A stretch of 37,089 nucleotides of DNA from contig VERN01000005.1 of NCBI GenBank assembly GCA_018882635.1, forward strand, positions 1-37,089, written 5' to 3'. This document shows positions 31,570 through 37,089 of the stretch, in pieces. The position numbers were made by a program, and so were the translations under genes. The notes under the pieces are model-generated. The model searched no databases. It saw nothing but the letters and a program-made list of their open reading frames with translations, and was not told where the DNA came from. Source of the stretch: Beijerinckiaceae bacterium (lineage in GTDB: Bacteria > Pseudomonadota > Alphaproteobacteria > Rhizobiales > Beijerinckiaceae). Every line of letters begins with the position of its first letter. Positions within the stretch are counted from its first letter, which is position 1.

Positions 31570-32415
31570 ATGCTGTCGATTATCATGTCCGGGCTGAATG
31601 TGGCCCAGAAAGATCTGGCCGTTACGGCCAATAATTTGGCCAACGCCAATACCGCCGGCTATAAGAAGTCGAGCGCCAATTTCGTGGACGTGTTTGCGAA
31701 TGACCCGTCCGCTAACCCGAAGACGGCGATTGGCGCCGGCGCGATGACCGACATTGTGGCGCGCGACACCAGCCAAGGTGCCATGAGCTCGACCGGTCGC
31801 GTCACCGACCTTGCGATCGCCGGTCAGGGCTATTTTGTTCTCAACGCAGCTCCGGGAGCAGACAATCCGAACTTTGTGTTCAGCCGCGCCGGTTCCTTCG
31901 GTATGGATTCGGAAGGCTTCTTGGTCACCTCGTCGGGTGCCCGCGTTCAGGTTGTTGGTGGCGCCGGTCCTGCCGATGAAGCGCCCGAGTCTCCCGCCAG
32001 TGCGAGCGGCTCTGAAGCGCAGACGGACGACGCCCAGATCAAGACGACGCTCGAGGGCGGCGCTACCCTTCAGGGTATCACGATCAACCCGAAGGGCCTG
32101 ATCGCCGCGACTTACTCTGACAATTCGGTCAAGTATTACGGCTATGTCGCCGTGGCCAACTTCCCGAACGCTTCGGGCCTGAAGCCGATTGGCAACAGCA
32201 ACTTCGTCGCCAGCGGTGATAGTGGCGTTCCGGGCATTTCGGCTGGTGGCGCTCCGAACGCGGGCGACATCATGTCCGCCACGATCGAACAGTCGAATGT
32301 CGACATCACGCAGGAATTGATGAAGATGCTGCGTGCGCAACAGCTCTACAATGGCAATGCGCGCATGTTGCAAACGGCTGTCGAAGTCTCGTCGCGTCTG
32401 ACCGACAAGATCTGA
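31570..32415 (+). CDS. Flagellar hook/rod protein of the FlgE/FlgF/FlgG family (second copy)
   Basis: A 281-residue axial protein. The N-terminus IIMSGLNVAQKDLAVTANNLANANTAGYKKSSANFVDVF and C-terminus VDITQELMKMLRAQQLYNGNARMLQTAVEV are the paired D0 helices of the FlgE/F/G superfamily, with a central VTDLAIAGQGYFVLN motif. It is similar in overall design to the protein at 2649-3482. Length suits a rod protein, the N-terminus suits a hook protein, so I leave the symbol blank. The start at 31570 has AGGAG 7 bases upstream and lies in a leader behind a sigma-54 site. Confidence 0.88.
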   Translation: MLSIIMSGLNVAQKDLAVTANNLANANTAGYKKSSANFVDVFANDPSANPKTAIGAGAMTDIVARDTSQGAMSSTGRVTDLAIAGQGYFVLNAAPGADNPNFVFSRAGSFGMDSEGFLVTSSGARVQVVGGAGPADEAPESPASASGSEAQTDDAQIKTTLEGGATLQGITINPKGLIAATYSDNSVKYYGYVAVANFPNASGLKPIGNSNFVASGDSGVPGISAGGAPNAGDIMSATIEQSNVDITQELMKMLRAQQLYNGNARMLQTAVEVSSRLTDKI

Positions 32416-32433
32416 CGACACATTTTATCGCTC

Positions 32434-32455
32434 GTCCGCCTAATATGAGGCGGAC
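32434..32455 (+). terminator. Hairpin between the hook/rod gene and motA
   Basis: GTCCGCCT and AGGCGGAC pair perfectly over 8 bases around AATATG, 18 bases after the hook/rod stop codon. There is no T tract, so it may be a partial terminator or an mRNA-stability hairpin that sets different levels for the hook/rod protein and MotA/MotB. I see no separate promoter for motA in the 66-base gap. Confidence 0.45.
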
Positions 32456-32481
32456 GGTGGCGACCTATCGGGAGCGTAAGT

Positions 32482-33345
32482 ATGTTCGCTGCAATCGGCT
32501 TTGTCCTGCTTTTCGTCTTCGTGTTCGGTGTTTATATCGTGCACGGTGGCGATATGGGCCCGATCATCAAAGCCGCCCCGTTCGAAGTCGCCACAATTCT
32601 GGGTGCCGGCATCGCGGCCATGCTCATCGGCAATGATATCGGCACGATCAAAGGGGTCGCGGGCGGCTTCGGCAAGGTGTTCGGTGGACCGAAATGGAAG
32701 AAGCAGGATTTTCTTGACGTTATCTTTCTTGTGTCGCGTCTGATGAAAATTCTCCGCGTCGACGGCCCGGTAGCGCTTGAAGCGCATGTCGAAAGCCCGG
32801 AATCGAGCGCCATTTTCAGTGAATATCCACGGATCCTCGCGGATCATCATGTGCTCCATCTTATTACGGACACGATCCGTTTGATGGTCATTTCGTCGGG
32901 CAATCTGAATGCCTATGCGGTTGAAGAAGTGATGGACACCGCGATCAAGGAACATGTGCATCACGCGAACCATCCGGCGCATGCGCTGGCTGCACTTGCC
33001 GGCGCGCTGCCGGCGCTCGGCATCGTCGCGTGCGTGTTGGGCGTGGTGAAAACCATGGGCGCGATCGATCAACCGCCGATCATTCTCGGCGGCCTCATCG
33101 GTTCGGCGCTCGTCGGCACCTTCTTGGGCGTGTTCATGGCCTATGGCATCGTGGAACCCATGGCTCAACGTCTTGCCGCTGTCGTGAAGGAAGAAGCGCA
33201 GATCTATCACGTTGTGAAGCAGATCATCGTTGCCTCGCTGCATGGTCACCCGCAGCCGCTCGTCATTGAAGCGGCCCGCGTGGCGATCAGCCATCACAAT
33301 CAGCCGAGCTTCGGCGAAGTGTTCGACGGCTTGAGAGGCAAGTAA
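32482..33345 (+). CDS. motA: Flagellar stator protein MotA (proton type)
   Basis: MotA and MotB form the proton channel that drives rotation. The 287-residue product (E. coli MotA is 295) has four membrane segments: two at the N-terminus (about 2-20 and 35-50), and two later at about 170-190 and 200-222. The cytoplasmic loop has SRLMKILRVDGPVALEAHVESPESS and FSEYPRILADHH, containing the expected charged residues. The third and fourth helices contain ALAALAGALPALGIVACVLGVVKTMG and IGSALVGTFLGVFMAYG, typical E. coli-type MotA and unlike the PomA-like copy. It precedes motB by 3 bases. Confidence 0.95.
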   Translation: MFAAIGFVLLFVFVFGVYIVHGGDMGPIIKAAPFEVATILGAGIAAMLIGNDIGTIKGVAGGFGKVFGGPKWKKQDFLDVIFLVSRLMKILRVDGPVALEAHVESPESSAIFSEYPRILADHHVLHLITDTIRLMVISSGNLNAYAVEEVMDTAIKEHVHHANHPAHALAALAGALPALGIVACVLGVVKTMGAIDQPPIILGGLIGSALVGTFLGVFMAYGIVEPMAQRLAAVVKEEAQIYHVVKQIIVASLHGHPQPLVIEAARVAISHHNQPSFGEVFDGLRGK

Positions 33346-33348
33346 TCA

Positions 33349-34389
33349 ATGGCCGAAGCCAAAAAGGCGGACAGCAAAAAGGGCGGCGAGGCTGAAAAGC
33401 CCGTTGCCCCGATTATCATCAAGAAAATCCAGGGCGAAGAAGCTGCTGGACACGGTGGCGCTTGGAAAATCGCGCTCGCCGACATGATGACCGCCATGAT
33501 GGCGTTCTTCCTTTTGATGTGGCTCTTGGGCGCAACAACGGAAGCGCAACGCAAATCGATTGCCGATTATTTCAAGCCAACGCCGAAGAGCCGCATTCAG
33601 ATGGGCCAACTCGCTGGTTCAAACGGTGTTCTCGGTGGACGGTCTGTGCTTGATCCGGAAGGCTTGCCGAACGCCGCGATGCAGACATCGCTGCTTGATT
33701 TGCAACAACCTGAAGATACCGAAGGCGGCAGGGATCGTACCAAGGGTGGCGAGACCGGCGAAAATGACGCGCGTATGCCCGGCACCGATCCCAACGCTGA
33801 AAATACCGGCGGCACGAAGGGCAAGGACAAGGATTCGGCCGAGAGTGGTGGCGGCAAGGGACAAGACAAGGATCTGAACGAAAATCAGAAGCAACAAATC
33901 GCTGCTGAAGTCGAACAGAAATCCTTCGAGCAATTGGAAAAAGAATTAAAAGAAAAGCTGAAGAGCGACACTGCGCTCCAGCAACTTGAAGGTCAGGTCC
34001 GTTTCATCCGCGACAAGGAAGGCCTGCGCATCGAAATCATCGACAAGGCTGATTTCTCGATGTTCGGCGTTGGCACTAATCGCCTTTTGCCGCGCGCGCA
34101 GCAATTGATCGATGAAATCGCAAAATCTGTTTCAACCATGCCGAACAAGGTGACAGTGCGCGGCCATACGGACAGCTTGCCCTTTGCTAATCCCGAACAG
34201 AAGAACAATTGGACGCTTTCTGCTGAACGTGCTGAGACAACGCGCCAATTGCTCGAACGCCGCGGCGTGCCGCCAGAACGTTTTTCCAAGATCGAGGGCG
34301 TCGCGGATACCGATCCATTCAATTCCGCCGATCCGCGCGATCCCCGAAACCGCCGCATCTCGATCACACTGAAATATCCCGACCAATAA
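33349..34389 (+). CDS. motB: Flagellar stator protein MotB (proton type)
   Basis: Stator partner of MotA that anchors the channel to peptidoglycan. The 346-residue product has a charged N-terminus, a single membrane helix (about 38-60) with the proton-type motif AWKIALADMMTAMMAFFLLM in which Asp45 is the ion-binding residue, a long Gly/Asp/Lys linker (about 110-190), and a C-terminal OmpA-like domain (RGHTDSLPF, NWTLSAERAETTRQLLERRG, DPRNRRISITL). The linker is longer than usual. Its signature differs clearly from the PomB-like copy at 4462-5229. Confidence 0.95.
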   Translation: MAEAKKADSKKGGEAEKPVAPIIIKKIQGEEAAGHGGAWKIALADMMTAMMAFFLLMWLLGATTEAQRKSIADYFKPTPKSRIQMGQLAGSNGVLGGRSVLDPEGLPNAAMQTSLLDLQQPEDTEGGRDRTKGGETGENDARMPGTDPNAENTGGTKGKDKDSAESGGGKGQDKDLNENQKQQIAAEVEQKSFEQLEKELKEKLKSDTALQQLEGQVRFIRDKEGLRIEIIDKADFSMFGVGTNRLLPRAQQLIDEIAKSVSTMPNKVTVRGHTDSLPFANPEQKNNWTLSAERAETTRQLLERRGVPPERFSKIEGVADTDPFNSADPRDPRNRRISITLKYPDQ

Positions 34390-34396
34390 GGCCGAT

Positions 34397-34411
34397 TGGC
34401 CCACAACTTGC
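34397..34411 (+). promoter_or_regulatory. Probable sigma-54 promoter of the 79-residue ORF
   Basis: Plus strand reads TGGCCCACAACTTGC, with the invariant GG and GC at the right spacing and a full TTGC. It has the same TGGCCC variant of the -24 element as the PomA-like promoter. It begins 8 bases after the motB stop; the start would be near 34423, 40 bases before the ORF at 34463. Confidence 0.65.
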
Positions 34412-34462
34412 AGAAATCACACCCTAAGGGTTCCGACGACGGATTTCTGACGGAGACGTTTC

Positions 34463-34702
34463 ATGGTGCTGGACCGCCTTAAAGGCCTGCTTTTCGGTTC
34501 AATCCGCAAGATCGACATTCATTGTGGCTCGGCTTCGGTCGGAACTATGATGAAATCGGGCATCGTTGCCTCCTTGGCTGGTTTTCAAGTCTCTGTGCCG
34601 ATTTCGGTGAAGCCGCCGGAGCGGAACGTCGAGTTCGTGACGGTTTACTACAATGCCGGGCTTTTCCGTCCGGCCCATGCCGATGTGATGGTTTTGCAGT
34701 AA
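34463..34702 (+). CDS. Small uncharacterised protein, likely flagellar regulon member
   Basis: A 79-residue protein that I do not recognise. It has no signal peptide; residues about 28-45 (MMKSGIVASLAGFQVSVPIS) are mildly hydrophobic, then NVEFVTVYYNAG and a C-terminal ADVMVLQ. The ATG follows GGAG by 7 bases. A probable sigma-54 promoter 52 bases upstream suggests it is co-regulated with the flagellar genes. The reading frame is short, and no homologue is known to me, so its coding status is likely but not certain. Confidence 0.5.
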   Translation: MVLDRLKGLLFGSIRKIDIHCGSASVGTMMKSGIVASLAGFQVSVPISVKPPERNVEFVTVYYNAGLFRPAHADVMVLQ

Positions 34703-34791
34703 TCCAGTTAGGTCTCATCAACCCCGTTCCGTATTCTACCGGCGCGGAATGGGTTTCATGGATTGCGCACCAGAATTGGCTGTGGCAAGGT

Positions 34792-34813
34792 AAAGGACCT
34801 TCGGGACCCTTTT
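34792..34813 (+). terminator. Possible terminator after the 79-residue ORF
   Basis: AAAGG and CCTTT outer arms enclose a CC-TTCG-GG tetraloop stem with small internal mismatches, and the 3-prime arm ends in TTTT. It lies about 90 bases beyond the stop of the small ORF and 14 bases before the next ATG. The pairing is imperfect, so confidence is low. The rest of the 124-base gap 34703-34826 shows nothing else that I can identify. Confidence 0.35.
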
Positions 34814-34826
34814 CCTTCGCGCCGCC

Positions 34827-35219
34827 ATGTCCGAATCTCATCCCGCGTCGAATTTGCCCGCCTTGGTTGGACCTCGTTCCGGCCAGGTTGAGGTTTATCG
34901 TCCGGGTCATGACGAGTTTGAGCGTGAGCCACCGATCGAAGTCGTTATCGACGCCGATCAGATCAAGGAAAAGATCATCGACTATCTCGGCGCGGTTCTG
35001 GCGCGCTGCTGGGTCGAACGTGACCTGCTGGACGCCATTGAGGCTGACCCGCACCGCACGTTACGTCACCTCGGCATTCTTCTACCGTCCGAGATCGACA
35101 TTAAGGTGGAGCGCCCCGGTAAGACCCGGCCTCGTCTCGTGATTTACGAGTATAATCAAAGCCGTAGCTTCCGCCGTCGCATCTGCTATCTGCAGTTGAT
35201 TATGATGGCTGGTCAGTAA
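34827..35219 (+). CDS. Protein with an NHLP (nitrile-hydratase-like leader peptide)-like region
   Basis: A 130-residue protein with an acidic, Pro-rich first 45 residues. The middle, residues about 48-108, has the pattern VLARCWVERDLLDAIEADPH, then LRHLGILLPSEIDIKV and RPRLVIYEY. This resembles the nitrile-hydratase alpha/NHLP leader fold (W..., LLaDP...aL.elGi.lP..v.v.V......lvl). The tail (NQSRSFRRRICYLQL) contains one Cys and several Ser. No natural-product maturation gene is near. I see no clear ribosome site before the ATG. It ends 20 bases inside the 3-prime end of the convergent gene. Whether it is a precursor peptide, a stand-alone protein or a nitrile-hydratase relative is open. Confidence 0.5.
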   Translation: MSESHPASNLPALVGPRSGQVEVYRPGHDEFEREPPIEVVIDADQIKEKIIDYLGAVLARCWVERDLLDAIEADPHRTLRHLGILLPSEIDIKVERPGKTRPRLVIYEYNQSRSFRRRICYLQLIMMAGQ

Positions 35220-35907
35220 GCCGCGCCCGCGTTCCACCAATTCCCATCTCAACCAGATGAAGACGCTCCGGCGCAAACCGCCAGGGCACGATGTCACGCG
35301 GGACCGTTTTCGGCAGTGCCGCACCAGCGCCATGATCCAGCCATTGGCCCGAGAGCCCTAATTGGCGCAAAAGCGCCTCGCCAAGAGGAGCGCCCGCCAG
35401 AGACAGGGCGCGCGGGGTGAGCTCTGTCTCACCCGAGAAAACCTCGTGAAAACTAGCCCAAGGGTAGCCGTCTAATAGACTTGGTAGGGATTTCAGGCGG
35501 TCAGCGATCACCGCCTCTTCAAAGCCTGCAAAGCGCAACTGGCCGAGCACATTGCAAAAGAGAACGGCTGCATCAGGCTCCTTGGCGAGGAGATCAGGTG
35601 CTTCGACGAAAAAATCGCCGCGGATCCATTCGGCCAACTGGGCGTCCGGATGCAGGCGCCGGAATAATAAACGGGCCCATCCATCAGGGTCGACGGCGAT
35701 GATGCGATCAAACCGGCGCAGGAATGCGTCCGGAAGGCACCAACCAGCACTTGGCCCGACCAAAATCAGGCTGCGCGAGGAGGGCTGCCAGCGCTCAAGG
35801 AATGTGGAAAGCGCGTTCCGAAAAGGTGCCCAGAGTGTCCTGTGACGGAGAAAGGCCCGACCATGCCACCGCAGACCACCGCTGCGGCCGGGCGTCACGC
35901 GGCTCAA
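35200..35907 (-). CDS. Putative SAM-dependent methyltransferase-like protein
   Basis: A 235-residue protein from a TTG at 35907, preceded by GAAGGG 6 bases upstream; a GTG at 35898 is an alternative. It shows a Rossmann-like beginning SLILVGPSAGWCLPDAFLRRFDRIIAVDPDGWARLLFRR, in which GPSAG would be a glycine-rich nucleotide loop and VDPD the acidic residue at the end of strand 2. The later AVLFCNVLGQL would be strand 4. No substrate-specific motif is seen. It overlaps the secreted-protein gene upstream by 4 bases, so these two may be co-expressed. Function assignment is tentative. Confidence 0.5.
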   Translation of the reverse strand: MSRVTPGRSGGLRWHGRAFLRHRTLWAPFRNALSTFLERWQPSSRSLILVGPSAGWCLPDAFLRRFDRIIAVDPDGWARLLFRRLHPDAQLAEWIRGDFFVEAPDLLAKEPDAAVLFCNVLGQLRFAGFEEAVIADRLKSLPSLLDGYPWASFHEVFSGETELTPRALSLAGAPLGEALLRQLGLSGQWLDHGAGAALPKTVPRDIVPWRFAPERLHLVEMGIGGTRARLTDQPS

Positions 35908-36275
35908 TGGCCGCCCTTCTTCTTGTCAGCAACCGGGGGCGCGGGCGGCGCGCCATCTTCCGGATAGCATTCGCTGGCGCTGCGAGATCCCGATTTCGAG
36001 GTCATGCCCTCTGGGCAAGCGATGGGATAGACCGCACCCGAGGGGGCATAAAAACCCGGCACGGCCGGTTTGCAGATATTGCCAGCGGCAAAGGTCCCAG
36101 CCTCGCATTTAGGGAGTGCGTTGCCTGTCAGGGATGACGGCTTGGTCGGCTTCGGTTTGGGCGGATCTGCCGGTGGCTTGGGCTCGGACGCTAAAGCGGT
36201 ATGGCCTCCCAACACCAAGGCGGCGGCGACCAAAAGCGGCTTCATACGGGAAAGGGATAGCGAACGCGCAACCAT
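35904..36275 (-). CDS. Secreted Cys-repeat protein (Eph-receptor/GCC2-GCC3-like motif)
   Basis: A 123-residue exported protein. The signal peptide (MKPLLVAAALVLGGHTALA) begins at an in-frame ATG at 36245; the ATG at 36275 adds ten residues. After a Pro/Lys-rich spacer (SEPKPPADPPKPKPTK) comes a short Cys-containing repeat: PKCEAGTFAAGNIC, GFYAPSGAVYPIACPEGM and TSKSGSRSASECYP. The CxxGTFxxxxxC and CPxGMxSxxGSxxxSxC pattern resembles the ephrin-receptor/GCC2-GCC3 module found in many secreted proteins. The tail is Pro/Lys-rich. It could be a surface or envelope protein; role unknown. Confidence 0.6.
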   Translation of the reverse strand: MVARSLSLSRMKPLLVAAALVLGGHTALASEPKPPADPPKPKPTKPSSLTGNALPKCEAGTFAAGNICKPAVPGFYAPSGAVYPIACPEGMTSKSGSRSASECYPEDGAPPAPPVADKKKGGH

Positions 36276-36390
36276 GCGACGATGAGCCTGATCCGCGGGC
36301 GTCCTGTCAAGCTCTGCGGCTGAGGCATTGCGCCCCGGGGACCCGGGCGGTAACAGACAGGCAGGTTTTACGCCCCGGGATCCCGCTATC
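36276..36390. other. Intergenic region with repeated GC-rich motif
   Basis: This 115-base gap between the secreted-protein gene (minus) and the DUF2948 gene (plus) holds two copies of CGCCCCGGG (36332-36340 and 36371-36379) and a CCCGGG-GA-CCCGGG arrangement. It should contain divergent promoters, but I see no clear -35/-10 boxes or sigma-54 site. Confidence 0.3.
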
Positions 36391-36783
36391 ATGTCGTCAC
36401 TCAAACTCGTTGCCTTCGACGCCGAAGATCTGGCTGTGGTCTCGGCGCATCTCGAAGAATCGACGCTGACACGCGCCGACATGGCGTTTCTGCCGAAAGC
36501 CCAGCGCTTTGCCCTCGTCGTCAAACGGCGCGACCGAGAGGATGCCACCGCCCCCCATCATTTGACGGGGCTGCATTTCGAACGGGTGACCCGCGTACAG
36601 ACGCTCGGCATGTCCCATGACGAACACGCAGCTTTGACGCTGATCGGCCTCGGCTTCACGCTGAAGGATGATCCAGCGGGGCAGGTTTCACTTCTGTTTG
36701 ATGGCGGCATTGTGATCAAACTTGATGTCGAATGTCTCGAAGCGCAGATGGCCGATCTCGCCGATCTGGAGACCGGGCCATGA
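36391..36783 (+). CDS. DUF2948 family protein
   Basis: A 130-residue conserved alphaproteobacterial protein of unknown function, recognisable from SLKLVAFDAEDLAVVSAHLEE at the start, the FLPKAQRFALVVKRRDRED region, and the GLHFERV and GGIVIKLDVECLEAQMADL segments. In many Hyphomicrobiales the gene is found beside hisD (and often murA), as here. Its stop codon overlaps the hisD ATG (ATGA). No catalytic motif is seen. Confidence 0.85.
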   Translation: MSSLKLVAFDAEDLAVVSAHLEESTLTRADMAFLPKAQRFALVVKRRDREDATAPHHLTGLHFERVTRVQTLGMSHDEHAALTLIGLGFTLKDDPAGQVSLLFDGGIVIKLDVECLEAQMADLADLETGP

Positions 36784-37089
36784 CAATGCGGCTCGATGCC
36801 CGCGCCAGTGATTTCGAGACGAGCTTTCGCGCGCTTCTCGCGATGAAGCGAGAAGTGTCGGAGGACGTTGACCGTGCTGCAAAAGAGATTATCGACGCGG
36901 TGATTGCGCGTGGCGATGAAGCCGTCATCGCCTTCACGGAAAAGTTCGACGGGCTCGCACTTACGCCCGCGACGCTGCGGATTACAAACGCAGAAATCGA
37001 TGCCGCGATGGCGCAATGCGCGCTCGAACAAAGTGACGCACTCAAACTCGCGCGCGACCGGATCGAAGCGTATCACCTCCAGCAGAAAC
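36780..37089 (+). CDS. hisD: Histidinol dehydrogenase HisD (partial, N-terminal part)
   Basis: The first 103 residues of HisD, cut by the right edge. HisD oxidises L-histidinol to L-histidine in two NAD-dependent steps and needs a zinc ion. The visible N-terminus, DVDRAAKEIIDAVIARGDEA and VIAFTEKFDGL, is the standard start of the family and ends in DRIEAYHLQQK. The catalytic and zinc-binding parts lie outside the window. It overlaps DUF2948 by 4 bases, so the two are translationally coupled. This pair marks the boundary of the flagellar region. Confidence 0.92.
   Translation, partial: MTMRLDARASDFETSFRALLAMKREVSEDVDRAAKEIIDAVIARGDEAVIAFTEKFDGLALTPATLRITNAEIDAAMAQCALEQSDALKLARDRIEAYHLQQK

Noticed and set aside
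31483-32421. 312-residue minus-strand reading frame over the second hook/rod gene
   Set aside because: Covers the sigma-54 promoter and the axial protein on the other strand; no supporting signal.
32440-33297. 285-residue minus-strand reading frame across motA
   Set aside because: His/Asp/Arg-rich shadow of the motA codons, with no family features.
34522-35142. 206-residue plus-strand reading frame overlapping the 79-residue and NHLP-like genes
   Set aside because: Cys/Trp/Pro-rich composition, different frame from both better-supported genes, no ribosome site or motif.
1-37089. CRISPR arrays, tRNA or rRNA genes, insertion sequences
   Set aside because: I saw no regular spaced repeats, no tRNA cloverleaf or rRNA sequence, and no transposase or terminal inverted repeats.

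Overview
The window is almost entirely a flagellar gene cluster from an alphaproteobacterium. The right end carries the gene pair DUF2948-hisD, an arrangement I associate with Hyphomicrobiales and relatives, and codon use is GC-rich throughout. The flagellar system is not the usual CtrA/FlbT/FlaF type of that order. It has a sigma-54 plus sigma-28 architecture: FliA, FlgM, FlgN, FliS, FliO, FlhF, FlhG, two sigma-54 activators, and at least nine near-consensus -24/-12 promoters. This most resembles the fla1 system of Rhodobacter sphaeroides and the polar flagella of Vibrio and Pseudomonas.

Layout. 1-3482 (minus): hook/rod protein, two unknown small genes, a first FliL-like protein, then flgB-flgC-flgD with their own sigma-54 promoter (flgD runs off the left edge). 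3665-5229 (plus): a PomA/PomB-like stator pair. 5358-10162 (minus): flhA-flhF-flhG-fliA. 10331-13666 (plus): FlgP-like lipoprotein, FlgT-like H-ring protein, flgA, flgM, a FlgN-like protein and a DUF2802-like protein. 13667-22706 (minus): fliK-fliL-fliM-fliN-fliO-fliP-fliQ-fliR-flhB, followed by three uncharacterised coupled genes (small Cys protein, coiled-coil membrane protein, PDZ-like membrane protein). 22776-29564 (minus): fleT-like activator-fliE-fliF-fliG-fliH-fliI-fliJ. 29848-30981 (plus): fleQ-like activator. 30989-31378 (minus): fliS. 31570-34389 (plus): a second FlgE/F/G-family protein, then a conventional MotA/MotB pair. 34463-36275: poorly known genes, including a protein resembling the nitrile-hydratase-like leader peptide family and a secreted Cys-repeat protein. 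36391-end: DUF2948 and the start of hisD.

How it works together. The two activators look complementary: one (fleQ-like) has a C-terminal helix-turn-helix but an altered GAYTGS sigma-54 contact loop, and the other (fleT-like) has a canonical GAFTGA loop but no DNA-binding domain. They would fire the sigma-54 promoters found before flgB, the hook/rod genes, the PomA-like gene, flhA, flgP, fliK, fleT itself and a 79-residue unknown ORF. FliA, held by FlgM until the hook is complete, would then transcribe late genes such as fliS. The most notable features are two stator pairs of different ion-type signatures, two FliL proteins, a Vibrio-like FlgP/FlgT set, and an FlhF whose GTPase motifs are degenerate. 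The sigma-54 sites also correct several gene starts, because the longer possible starts lie upstream of or inside the promoters.
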